Positions 24,509-33,239 of a stretch of 64,000 nucleotides of DNA are shown piece by piece. The notes below the pieces were generated by a model. It was not told the DNA's origin and made no database searches. It saw only the letters and a program-made list of their open reading frames with translations. Position 1 is the first letter of the stretch, and each line of letters begins with the position of its first letter. The stretch covers positions 124,001-188,000 of the forward strand of contig JACJZF010000001.1 in assembly GCA_020635725.1 (NCBI GenBank). Direction: 5' to 3'. The translations under genes and the position numbers were made by a program. Origin of the DNA: Flavobacteriales bacterium (GTDB taxonomy: Bacteria; Bacteroidota; Bacteroidia; Flavobacteriales_F; PHOS-HE28).

Positions 24509-27500
24509 ATGCGTACCGCCTTCCTTTCCCTTCTCGTGCTGATGACCCTGAGCGCGCGCAGCCAGGAGAACCACAACGACGATTGCGGCAACGCCCAGCA
24601 GGTACCCGTTTCCAGTGGCAATACGCACACGGAATGGGCGCTGGCGAACATGAACGAGGCCGCATCGGCGATCACACCAGCAGCCTGTTCAGGGAGCGGC
24701 TATCAGGATGTGTGGTTCCGGTTCACCGCCACAGCCAGCACGCACTACATCGTGTGGGTCGGGGCCGGTGCGGCTCAAGTGCGCGTCGAAGCCTTCAGCG
24801 GCAATTGCGGATCGCTCACAAGCATCGGCTGCGTGACCGGGAACAACCACCTTGCGCTTACTGGCCTTACCGGCGGCACCTCCTACCTGTTCCGCGCCTA
24901 TGCCACCATGACCAACTGGTATGAGTCGTATGTGTACGTGGCCGTGGTGAGCGCTCCCTTGAACGATGATTGCGCCGGTGCCATACCCCTCACGGTGCAA
25001 GCCGCCCACAGCATGCTGGAGCCCACCACCGAAGGCAGTACCGTAGGCGCTACCATGAGCAGCAATGCATGCACGCCGGGATCAGAGAGCCATGCCGATG
25101 ATGATGTGTGGTTCAGCTTCGTGGCCACGAAGACGCAGCACCTGCTGACGGTAGCAGGGAGCGGTCTGAGCCTACAGGTGACCAGCGGAACGTGCGTTTC
25201 CCCGACCCAGATCCTCTGCAAGGCCTCCACGAACGGCCGAGAGATCCTCACAGGGCTCACCATGGGCCAGACCTACCACGTCCGGGTGTACACCGCGAGC
25301 AACCTCGCCACCGTGCGTCAGCGTTTCCGGATCGGTGTGTTCGATATCGCGGTGAACGATGAATGCTCGGGCGCGATACCCATCGATGTGGACGCGTCGA
25401 ACGATGAGCAACGCATGATCACTGCGCCGACGGCGGGGTCCAGTTCCAGCGCGCAGCCGAGCGGTTGCACGGCCAGCAACTACGATGTCTGGTACAGCTT
25501 CGTTGCTCCGGCCACCGCCGTGTATATGCGCGACCTCACCGATGCCGGCTACTACTCCGTCTATTCCGGCAGCTGTGGATCGCTCGCCTGCATCATCGCC
25601 CACAACCAGTCACCGGCCGTGGCCACCGGGCTCGTTCCCGGCAACACGTACTACCTCGCGGTGGGGCAGAACAACAGCCCGAACATCCTTCACTTCACCG
25701 TGCGCGAATTGCCGTCGAACGATGAATGTGCGAATGCTGTCGCTCTGACGGTGCAGTCGAATGTGGATGACATCACCTGGACCGATTGCGACACCCATGG
25801 CGCAACGCAGAGCAGCCCGGCATGCTCGGGTCAGGCGGCGACCTCGGATGATGACGTGTGGTACAGTTTCGTCGCGCCGCAGGACAAGGTGACCATGCGC
25901 TTCCTGCAGGTGGAACCCGGAAGCAACGTCACGGGCAGCGTGGAGCTCTTCTCCGGCAACTGCGGTTCGCTCACGAGCTTGCTGTGCACATCGGCCGCCG
26001 CCTCAACGGACTTCACCGGGTTAACCGTCGGAAGCACCTATCACTTCCGCCTGTACACCGGTGGCCAGAACGAGACCACGCGCTTTGTGAAACGTCTTGC
26101 GCTCACCGCCATCGTCAATGACGACTGCGCTGGTGCGCTTCCGCTCTCCCCGGTCACACTGAGTGATTACCCGAACATCGACCGCGTATTCCCTGCAATG
26201 GGCAGCTCAACGGTTCCCGCGTGCAACGGCACAGCGGACGACGATCTGTGGTACACCTTCACGCCTACGTCAACGAGTGCGGCGTTCATCGGCGCGGCCG
26301 GCGCGGAGAACTTCACGGCAGAGCTTTTCACAGGCGGATGCGGCGCCCTCACGAGTGTGAACTGCCGGGCCAACCTGCCCCCCACGAATTTCCGCGTGAA
26401 CTACGGCTCCCTCACGCCCGGTGCGACCTACCACCTCCGTGTGTACACCACCGCCACGGCGCTAGGGAACTTCGTTCCGATGTACTTCGACCAACCCGCG
26501 AACGATGAACCTGCTGGAGCTTATGTCGTGCAGCCTGCGGGCACACCTTTCACCTTCCCCATCACCACCGGCAACTGGACCTACGGAGCGTCGCAGAGCT
26601 TCGGGCGCATGTGCGGCAACCAGGGAACACCGGATGATGACGTGTGGTATCGCTTCACGGCCACGCAAGCATCGCACACCATCACGGCCGTGCGCAGCAA
26701 CCCGCTCTTCGATGAGAGTCAGCCCGCAGGGAACATCACGATCGAAGCGTACCGTGGCTTCTACACCGACAGCCTCGGACTGGATTCAGTGGTGCTCGGT
26801 TGCGGGCAGAACACGCTTGCGCTGTCCGGGCTGACCGTAGGACAGCAGGTGCTCTTCCGCGCATACTCCACGGGAAACACCTTCAACCACATCTACGCGC
26901 TGCGCGTGAACGTCTCCGGCACGAACAACGACGAAGCGACGGGCGCTGTGCAGTTGCCATTCACCAACGACTGGCTCGCCGCGTTCGATACGGACGGCGC
27001 CACGCAGAGCCAGCCACCCGCCAATTGCGAGGTGACCGATGTTTCGGATGACGACATCTGGTTCAAGTTCACGGCCACGAGCCAACCGGGGCGCATTGTT
27101 GTGGGCCAACACGATGCGGACCTCACGTTGGAACTCTTCGGCGGCACGCCGGGAAATCTCACCAGCATCGCTTGCAGCGGCAATATTCTCGTGCTGCCGA
27201 CGAACCTCACGAGCGGTCAGACTTACTACTGTCGCGTGTACAGCTGGGCGAACGCAGCACCGGTCTATGGCTATATCGGGCTCTGGCAGGATCCTTCGCT
27301 CACCGCGAATGATTGCGTGGACGAAGCCTGCCTCGGACCCGTGCTTCTCAGCAATCCAGGCATTGAACAAGGCGGCGTATGCGCGCCGGTGTACACCGAT
27401 CAAGGCAGCGAGATGAACGGCACGCCGCTCGCGCCGGGCTGGTGGCATGCCGGTTCCGGCACCGCCGATAGCTACAACAGTTGCGCGCGGTGGAACTCCA

Positions 27501-28276
27501 GTGAGGAAGTGCCGGCCACACCTTATTCGAGCGATCGACAGGTCAACAGTCGGCGCGGAAAGGGCATGGCGGGCATGTACGTGCGGTTCCCGTCCAACTA
27601 TGGCGAGTACATGCAGGCCCGGTTGACGCAGCCGCTCACTCCCGGAGCGCCCTACCTCGTATCCTTTCATGTTTCGGGGTATGGAGGTCAGCGCGTCACC
27701 GATGGCCTCGGCGCCTTGCTCACCACGACACCGTTCACGGTAACGTCCACACAGGTCGCGGAGCTGATACCCCAGGTCCTCGCTGCGGAGCCGTTCGGTG
27801 CTCCGCGCTGGATGAACGTGTGCGGCATCGTGGTACCCAATGAACCGTTCGAGTACCTCACGATAGGACTCTTTCTGCCGAACGCCTACCAGAACGGATC
27901 TGGTAGCAGTTTGGAGTACTACTTCATCGACGATGTGGTGGTGGCGCAGATCACGGATCCCAATTGCGTGATGGGCCTGGGTGATGTCCCTGACGAACAG
28001 GATCGCACATCCGGAGCAACGGGCGATGAACTACGGCTCTACCCGAACCCTGCGAGCGACCGGGTGACCATGATGCTCGATGGGTCGATCACCGGCAAGC
28101 GCGGGGTGATCGAGGTGTTCGATGCGACAGGCAAGCGCGTGCAGGCCGAGCAGATCACCAGCCTGAGTGCGTTGCAAACGGTCGAGCTGTCGCAGGGGTT
28201 GCGCGAGGGCCTGTACATGGTGGTGCTGCGCGTGGATGGCATGCAACGCTCAGCTCGCATCGTTCTCAAACGATAG
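24509..28276 (+). CDS. Giant secreted PPC-repeat protein with lectin-like and T9SS domains
   Basis: 1255 residues with a signal peptide (about 1-19). Seven PPC-like modules start at NDDC/NDEC/NDEP/NNDE motifs near 23, 150, 288, 410, 538, 670 and 810, each with DVWYxF-type aromatics. A further region from about 936 (NDCVDEACLGPVLLSNPGIE) resembles a jelly-roll or carbohydrate-binding module, with GWWHAGSG and a YYFIDDVVV strand. The last 75 residues are a T9SS type A sorting domain (RLYPNPASDR, GLYMVVL, terminal VLKR). A large surface adhesin or binding protein is the likeliest role; no catalytic residues are evident. It follows a kinase/LytTR pair and precedes DUF418 by 18 bp. Confidence 0.85.
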   Translation: MRTAFLSLLVLMTLSARSQENHNDDCGNAQQVPVSSGNTHTEWALANMNEAASAITPAACSGSGYQDVWFRFTATASTHYIVWVGAGAAQVRVEAFSGNCGSLTSIGCVTGNNHLALTGLTGGTSYLFRAYATMTNWYESYVYVAVVSAPLNDDCAGAIPLTVQAAHSMLEPTTEGSTVGATMSSNACTPGSESHADDDVWFSFVATKTQHLLTVAGSGLSLQVTSGTCVSPTQILCKASTNGREILTGLTMGQTYHVRVYTASNLATVRQRFRIGVFDIAVNDECSGAIPIDVDASNDEQRMITAPTAGSSSSAQPSGCTASNYDVWYSFVAPATAVYMRDLTDAGYYSVYSGSCGSLACIIAHNQSPAVATGLVPGNTYYLAVGQNNSPNILHFTVRELPSNDECANAVALTVQSNVDDITWTDCDTHGATQSSPACSGQAATSDDDVWYSFVAPQDKVTMRFLQVEPGSNVTGSVELFSGNCGSLTSLLCTSAAASTDFTGLTVGSTYHFRLYTGGQNETTRFVKRLALTAIVNDDCAGALPLSPVTLSDYPNIDRVFPAMGSSTVPACNGTADDDLWYTFTPTSTSAAFIGAAGAENFTAELFTGGCGALTSVNCRANLPPTNFRVNYGSLTPGATYHLRVYTTATALGNFVPMYFDQPANDEPAGAYVVQPAGTPFTFPITTGNWTYGASQSFGRMCGNQGTPDDDVWYRFTATQASHTITAVRSNPLFDESQPAGNITIEAYRGFYTDSLGLDSVVLGCGQNTLALSGLTVGQQVLFRAYSTGNTFNHIYALRVNVSGTNNDEATGAVQLPFTNDWLAAFDTDGATQSQPPANCEVTDVSDDDIWFKFTATSQPGRIVVGQHDADLTLELFGGTPGNLTSIACSGNILVLPTNLTSGQTYYCRVYSWANAAPVYGYIGLWQDPSLTANDCVDEACLGPVLLSNPGIEQGGVCAPVYTDQGSEMNGTPLAPGWWHAGSGTADSYNSCARWNSSEEVPATPYSSDRQVNSRRGKGMAGMYVRFPSNYGEYMQARLTQPLTPGAPYLVSFHVSGYGGQRVTDGLGALLTTTPFTVTSTQVAELIPQVLAAEPFGAPRWMNVCGIVVPNEPFEYLTIGLFLPNAYQNGSGSSLEYYFIDDVVVAQITDPNCVMGLGDVPDEQDRTSGATGDELRLYPNPASDRVTMMLDGSITGKRGVIEVFDATGKRVQAEQITSLSALQTVELSQGLREGLYMVVLRVDGMQRSARIVLKR

Positions 28277-28294
28277 AAACAGCATCTTCGGGGA

Positions 28295-29500
28295 ATGAGC
28301 GCCCCCACCACCCAACGCACTGAGCTGCTCGATGCGCTCCGAGGCTTCGCACTCTTCGGTGTGGTATGGAGCAACTATGCGGTCTTCTCCTACTGGCTCT
28401 TCATGCCGCATGATGCGCAGGTCGGGTTGAGCGGTTCCTTTCTGGATGCGCCGCTCGAGGCCTTCCACACCATGCTCATCGATGGGAAGTTCTACTCGAT
28501 CTTCTCCATGCTCTTCGGTATCGGCTTCGGTTTCTTCCTGGGCAAGGGGAGCGATGGCTTGTGGCGCTTCTACCGGCGCATGCTCATCCTGCTGGTGATC
28601 GGCTGGCTGCACCTCCGCTACCTCTGGGCCGGCGATATCCTCTTCCTGTATGCGGTGCTCGGGCTGGTGCTTCCGCTCTTCCGCAAACTCAGCGACCGCG
28701 CATTGCTTTACACGGCCGCCGTGCTCATCCTGTCGCCCATCGCCATCGACGCGGCTGTGATCCTCACGCACGGTCGCTTCGATCCGCTCGGTCCTGTGCT
28801 CCGCTTCCACGAGGCGCGCGAGGCTGCATTGGGCAGTGGCACCGTGCCTTCGATGATCGCAGCGGCGCACGGGGGATGGACCGAGTTCTTCGACTCAACC
28901 GCGCATACCTGGTCCTTCCGTTTCGTGCATCTGATCGAGAGCAACCGTCCACCCAAGGTCCTGGGACTCTTCCTCATCGGCCTGTGGATCGCGCGGCGCA
29001 GGATCTTCGCCGATGTGCGGGCACATGCCGCGCTGCTGAAGCGGCTGTGTGTGCTGGGCTTCGCGATCGGTTTGCCCAGCTCCGTGCTCATGTGGTGGAC
29101 GGAAGGTCATGTCGGCTACCCGCCGGAACCCTCCTCCTTGCTGCGCGCCGTGAGCTATGCCTTCGGCGTAGCGCCTCTCGCGATCGCCCTTGCCAGTGGT
29201 TTCGCGTTGCTGTGGATGAACGAGCGTTGGAAGCAACGTCTTCTTGGACTCGCTCCCATGGGCCGTATGGCTCTTACGAATTACCTGATGCAGACCATGA
29301 TCGCACTGGCCTTGTTCACGGGCGTGGGATTGGGTTGGGGCACACGCGTGAGCGCCTGGCAGTTCGAAGTGCTTGCCTTGGCGGTCTTCGTTGTGGAGGT
29401 GCGGTGGAGCCGCTGGTGGCTGGCGCGCTTCCAATATGGACCTTTCGAGTATGTCTGGCGATCGCTGACGTATGGCAAGGTGATGCCGATGCGGAGGTGA
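28295..29500 (+). CDS. DUF418 multi-pass membrane protein (YeiB-like)
   Basis: 401 residues, about ten membrane segments. The N-terminal RTELLDALRGFALFGVVWSN and internal GKFYSIFSMLFGIGFGFFL are family hallmarks, and the C-terminal DUF418 domain includes GRMALTNYLMQT and FQYGPFEYVWRSLTYG. The family is related to acyltransferase-3-type membrane proteins; its biochemical role is not established. The gene is intact. Its 3' end is the clear relative of two degenerate tails found at 36382-36547 and about 42803-42823. It ends the long plus-strand run and is convergent with the gene ending at 29531. Confidence 0.88.
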   Translation: MSAPTTQRTELLDALRGFALFGVVWSNYAVFSYWLFMPHDAQVGLSGSFLDAPLEAFHTMLIDGKFYSIFSMLFGIGFGFFLGKGSDGLWRFYRRMLILLVIGWLHLRYLWAGDILFLYAVLGLVLPLFRKLSDRALLYTAAVLILSPIAIDAAVILTHGRFDPLGPVLRFHEAREAALGSGTVPSMIAAAHGGWTEFFDSTAHTWSFRFVHLIESNRPPKVLGLFLIGLWIARRRIFADVRAHAALLKRLCVLGFAIGLPSSVLMWWTEGHVGYPPEPSSLLRAVSYAFGVAPLAIALASGFALLWMNERWKQRLLGLAPMGRMALTNYLMQTMIALALFTGVGLGWGTRVSAWQFEVLALAVFVVEVRWSRWWLARFQYGPFEYVWRSLTYGKVMPMRR

Positions 29501-29530
29501 GGCCGCACCATCCGATCGACCTCGCCCGCA

Positions 29531-30724
29531 TCAATCAACGATCACGACACGCTGCATTGCAGGCGCCCTTTCCGGTGTGTCCATGCGAAGGACGTAAGCT
29601 CCGGGCGGATGACTGCTGAGGTCGATCGTGATGGACCGCCCGGACAGTTGGCGACCGCTCCACACCTGCTGCCCCAGGCCATCATACAGGCGCAGATCAC
29701 GGGGTGAAGTGATGTCCGTGGTCCATTGCACCGTCACATGATTACGCGTCGGGTTGGGCGCGATGATCACCTGGGGCGCGTTCCGTTCCTCGATCCCGAT
29801 CGAGAGCCGCGTGGGCATGGTGCCCGTGATGTAGTGGATCAACCCGCCAGCGGCGGTTGGTATATGGTCAGCGAACGTACTCCCGTCCGCCGCGATCTCC
29901 AACAGGCCGTACTGTCCGTTCAACGTGCCTGCGGCGAAGATGCTCCGGCCATCCTCGGACCAGACGGCATTGCTCGTGAAGGTGGCGCTGTCGTTCGGTG
30001 CATTCCATGTGAGCTGCGTTAGGCTGTCTCCGTTCTGCTTGATCTTGTAGTAGTTCACCACGTTGATGCCATATTCCACACCCGCTGCGTAGAGCCCATT
30101 GCTGCGGCTGAAGAGGATTCATTCGCCATCGGGTGACCATACCGGCCAGGTGTCGAAGGAGGTGGTGTTGGGAATGGCCATACGGCCCGTGCCATCCCGC
30201 TGCACAGTGAACAGCGAGGCGAAGACGTTGTGCCCCACCACGAGCTCATCGCTCTGCCGAATACGCGGACCGTCATCATCACAGATGCCGCTCATGGTTC
30301 CAAGTACCGTGGCGTTGTCGAAGCTGTTATTGTAAATGTTGCAGCCATAGGAGACCGCCGAAGTGCTATCACTTTCGAACAGGTCGTATCCTACAAGGAA
30401 GTCGTTATTGTTGAAGAGGACGAACTCGCTGCCGCCGTTAACGGTGCGACGGACCCATTGCCCGCTGTTCAAAAGGTTACCGAACCAGCCGTTCGCCAGG
30501 GATCCTTTGATATAGAGCAAATAACGCCCATTCATCACCAACTGCGGGATGGTGGCGGTATCCAGCAGCATGGCATCCATACCCAGGCCGTCGTTGATGC
30601 GGATGGAAGCGTGGTCGCCCTCCATCCGTGAGTAGATCAGGTGGTCCTGATAGTCCTGTGCAGACATCATGGAACAGGTGAAAGCTGCAGTAGCAAGAAC
30701 GAGGCTGCGCATGGATGACTTCAT
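29531..30724 (-). pseudogene. Secreted PD40-like protein with T9SS domain, interrupted by an in-frame TGA
   Basis: One frame of 397 codons read from ATG at 30724 to the stop at 29531, broken by a single TGA at 30121-30119. The N-terminal part has a signal peptide (about 1-22, ending MSAQ) and YSRMEGDHASIR / YLLYIKGS beta-propeller-like blades. The stop falls exactly inside a WSPDGE-stop-ILFS motif, where TolB/PD40 propellers usually have WSPDGEWIxFS, so TGG to TGA is the simplest explanation. Beyond it the frame continues with VWSEDGRSIFAAG and a T9SS sorting domain (IAPNPTRN, GAYVLRM). It is either a recent nonsense mutation or a base-calling error; readthrough is possible but untested. Third gene of a minus-strand secreted-protein operon. 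Confidence 0.75.
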
Positions 30725-30759
30725 GAGGTGTCAAGTGTTGTTCCGTACTACACTGACGT

Positions 30760-31245
30760 TCAATGGGCGACTTGCGCGGGAAGTGTGAGCGAGGGTCCAT
30801 CCTGCACTGTAAGTCGAAGGAAATAGGTGCCGTTCGCCAGCCCGCTCAGGTCGAATGTGACGGGTGCATTGAACGCGATCGCGGAGGTCTGTACCATGCG
30901 TCCCATCGTATCCATGAGCTTCACATGGACCGTTCGTCCTTCCATCGCCGGCAATTGGACCGTGACAACGTCGCGCGTGGGGTTCGGGAAGAGGATCGGC
31001 TTGACGTCCGGGTTCTCTCCGGCTATCACGGTGCTGAGATCGTGGGTCTGCTGGAAACCCTGCGTGGTGATGAACGTGGCGCTTGTCGCGGTGCTCACGA
31101 TCAGATCGCCCACGGTGCATTCCAATTGGATGGATCCGGCCGAAGCCAGCGAACCGCCGCAGGATGCGAGCTGACGTTCCAACTGCACCTGGGGATGCGC
31201 GATGCAAGCCAGGAGAATAGCTGAACAGGTGATCTCTGCTCTCAT
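30760..31245 (-). CDS. Small secreted protein with T9SS sorting domain
   Basis: 161 residues with an N-terminal hydrophobic signal (about 1-19). The first half carries the pattern ECTVGDLIVSTATSATFITT followed by QGFQQ, a short beta-rich unit common ahead of sorting domains in Bacteroidota. The second half is the T9SS type A sorting domain (LFPNPTRDV, GTYFLRL). The protein is little more than a tag with a short beta module; function unknown. Its ATG overlaps the stop of the preceding gene (ATGA, 31242-31245), indicating translational coupling. Confidence 0.8.
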   Translation of the reverse strand: MRAEITCSAILLACIAHPQVQLERQLASCGGSLASAGSIQLECTVGDLIVSTATSATFITTQGFQQTHDLSTVIAGENPDVKPILFPNPTRDVVTVQLPAMEGRTVHVKLMDTMGRMVQTSAIAFNAPVTFDLSGLANGTYFLRLTVQDGPSLTLPAQVAH

Positions 31246-33122
31246 GGTGTCCGTGTACTCAAAGTTTCCACCAAGGACCGCAGCCGGACGATCTCGGATC
31301 GTCGTTCTTCGTCCCTCGCCTGCAGTTCATCCACCATGACCGCCAGTTCCTGCACGGCTTTCACGAGGGGCACAACGAAGGTCTCGTAGCTCAGGGAGTA
31401 CACCTCCTTGTCGCTCTTCGGCAGGTGCAGGCCGCTGAAGTCATAGCCTGTCTCCTTGGCGGCCTGTTCCACTTCCTGCGCCAGAAAGCCACTGAAGAGG
31501 ATCTTTTCGATGTCGTACTTCTCCGGGTAGTCCCGCGTGGGCTTGTTCCCGGTCAGTTCGGCGTGCCGGTCGATATCGCGATGGTAGGTGACCGGTCGCA
31601 GACGCGTAATGAAATCCAGCCCGTGCACGCCGTCGCCAACATCCCGCTTCACGCGTGCATCCGAGAAGGTCGACCAGGTGACATTGCCGCCATTCCAGGT
31701 CGTGCTCAGATTGCCGATGAATGCCTGATCGCTGAACGCGTTCAAGTAACCATAGTTGCCGATACTGATCGTATTCGTGAAGCTGGCTGTCGTTCCGGAA
31801 CCCCAACCAACGGCTACATTATCGTCCCCGGTCACATTGTCGCTCAGCGCGAGGTTCCCAATGGCCGTGTTGAAGTATCCTGAAGTGTTCTCGGATTGAG
31901 CTTGATCACCGATCGCCACGTTCTCCCCCCCGGTCGCGTTCTTCAATGCATCGTTGCCGATGGCGACATTGAAACTCCCAATGGAGTTGAACATGAGCGC
32001 CTGTCTACCAAGGCCCACATTATGGGTGCCGGTGGTGTTGTTCAGCAACGCGAACTGTCCGATCGCGGTGTTGTGCGATCCCGTGGTATTGTAGCGCAAG
32101 GTGAGGGCCCCGACACCGCAATTGCCTTGCCCCGTCGTGTTGAGGCGGAGTGCCTCCGAACCGATAGCCGTGTTCTCGTCGCCGTTGCTGAATTCAAGCG
32201 CGTTTTCGCCAAGCGCTGAGTTCCCGTAGCCGGTGGTGTTCGTGAAAAGGCTTCGGTATCCCACTGCCGTGTTCCCGGATGCGCTCCCGTTGGCCGCAAG
32301 AGCCAACGAACCGATCGCTGTGTTCCCGCTTGCCATGTTCGCGTACAAGGCACCGGTACCGATCGCCGTGTTGTCATTGCCGGTCGTGTTGAATGAAAGG
32401 GCGGCCTGGCCCACGGAAGTATTGCTGGATCCTGAACTGTTGTATCGTCCAGCATAACCACCCACCGCGGTGTTGTTCCCGCCCGTTGTGTTGGACGTTA
32501 ACGCATTGGCCCCGAAGGCACTGTTCACCGTTCCGGACGTGTTGTCCAGCATGGCATTCGCGCCCAGGCTCGTGTTTCCTGTGCCGGTCAGATCGATCCT
32601 TCCGGCCTCCACGCCGGCCACTTTGAACACAAGCGGCTGCGCATCGGTCGTACCGATGAAGTCCGTGTTGGGATCAGTACCCGAATTACCGTTCAATCCC
32701 CATCCGGTCGACCCGCTTCCGCTGCTTTCCGCATACAAGGCATACGGCACGCTAACCAATTGCTGGGCACCAAGGTCCACGTAGCCCCCTCCGGGGTCCA
32801 CCTCGGTCTGGAGCCAGTACGCGCCGCTGCCCCAGGCGATGGCGGCGAAGGACCCGTTCACCACCGTACCGCCACCCACCTGCGCGTTGAACACGCCGAA
32901 GGCATTGGTGCTCACGCTGTGCGTCTCACGGTACACATTGGTGCCCGAGGCGCTGCCCTGGCGCACGGTGAAGCGTACCGTAAGACCTGCGTTCGCGAGG
33001 ATGCTGCCGCCACCATCGCGTGCGGCCGCCTGGTAGTTCATGCGGTTCGGCGACTGGGCATGGAGCAGTGCGGGTGCGGGTGCAAGTGTGAGTGCCAGCG
33101 CAAGTGGGGTGAAGGGCTTCAT
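31242..33122 (-). CDS. Adhesin-like head-repeat protein with S74 self-cleaving chaperone domain
   Basis: 626 residues from ATG at 33122 (signal peptide, ending LLHAQ). N-terminal beta domain (about 20-140, MNYQAAARDG start). From about 165 to 470 there are many short repeats of the type GNTAIG/NNTAVG/SNTSVG about every 14-28 residues, as in trimeric adhesin heads and phage fibre proteins. The C-terminal part is an intramolecular chaperone (peptidase S74) with Ser487 in FSDARVKRDV, the expected autocleavage position, then LRPVTY and a helical tail. Such chaperones trimerise beta-helical fibres and then cleave themselves off. No T9SS sorting domain is visible here; the two downstream operon partners carry one. 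Confidence 0.85.
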   Translation of the reverse strand: MKPFTPLALALTLAPAPALLHAQSPNRMNYQAAARDGGGSILANAGLTVRFTVRQGSASGTNVYRETHSVSTNAFGVFNAQVGGGTVVNGSFAAIAWGSGAYWLQTEVDPGGGYVDLGAQQLVSVPYALYAESSGSGSTGWGLNGNSGTDPNTDFIGTTDAQPLVFKVAGVEAGRIDLTGTGNTSLGANAMLDNTSGTVNSAFGANALTSNTTGGNNTAVGGYAGRYNSSGSSNTSVGQAALSFNTTGNDNTAIGTGALYANMASGNTAIGSLALAANGSASGNTAVGYRSLFTNTTGYGNSALGENALEFSNGDENTAIGSEALRLNTTGQGNCGVGALTLRYNTTGSHNTAIGQFALLNNTTGTHNVGLGRQALMFNSIGSFNVAIGNDALKNATGGENVAIGDQAQSENTSGYFNTAIGNLALSDNVTGDDNVAVGWGSGTTASFTNTISIGNYGYLNAFSDQAFIGNLSTTWNGGNVTWSTFSDARVKRDVGDGVHGLDFITRLRPVTYHRDIDRHAELTGNKPTRDYPEKYDIEKILFSGFLAQEVEQAAKETGYDFSGLHLPKSDKEVYSLSYETFVVPLVKAVQELAVMVDELQARDEERRSEIVRLRSLVETLSTRTP

Positions 33123-33239
33123 AGCTAGGGCTTGATGTTCGCCTGCGCAAAGCACCTTCTGGCGGCGCGGACGATCCCTCACATCTAGATGCTACCCGCG
33201 CCGGATCGGTCTGTCCGGACGGCAATGCACCTTTGCTTG

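Noticed and set aside
29531..30079. Independent secreted protein starting at ATG 30079
   Set aside because: It lacks a signal peptide and begins in the middle of a propeller; it is the continuation of the frame interrupted at 30121.
29531..30724. TGA read as tryptophan (changed genetic code)
   Set aside because: TGA ends many intact genes in this window, including all overlapping ATGA gene pairs.
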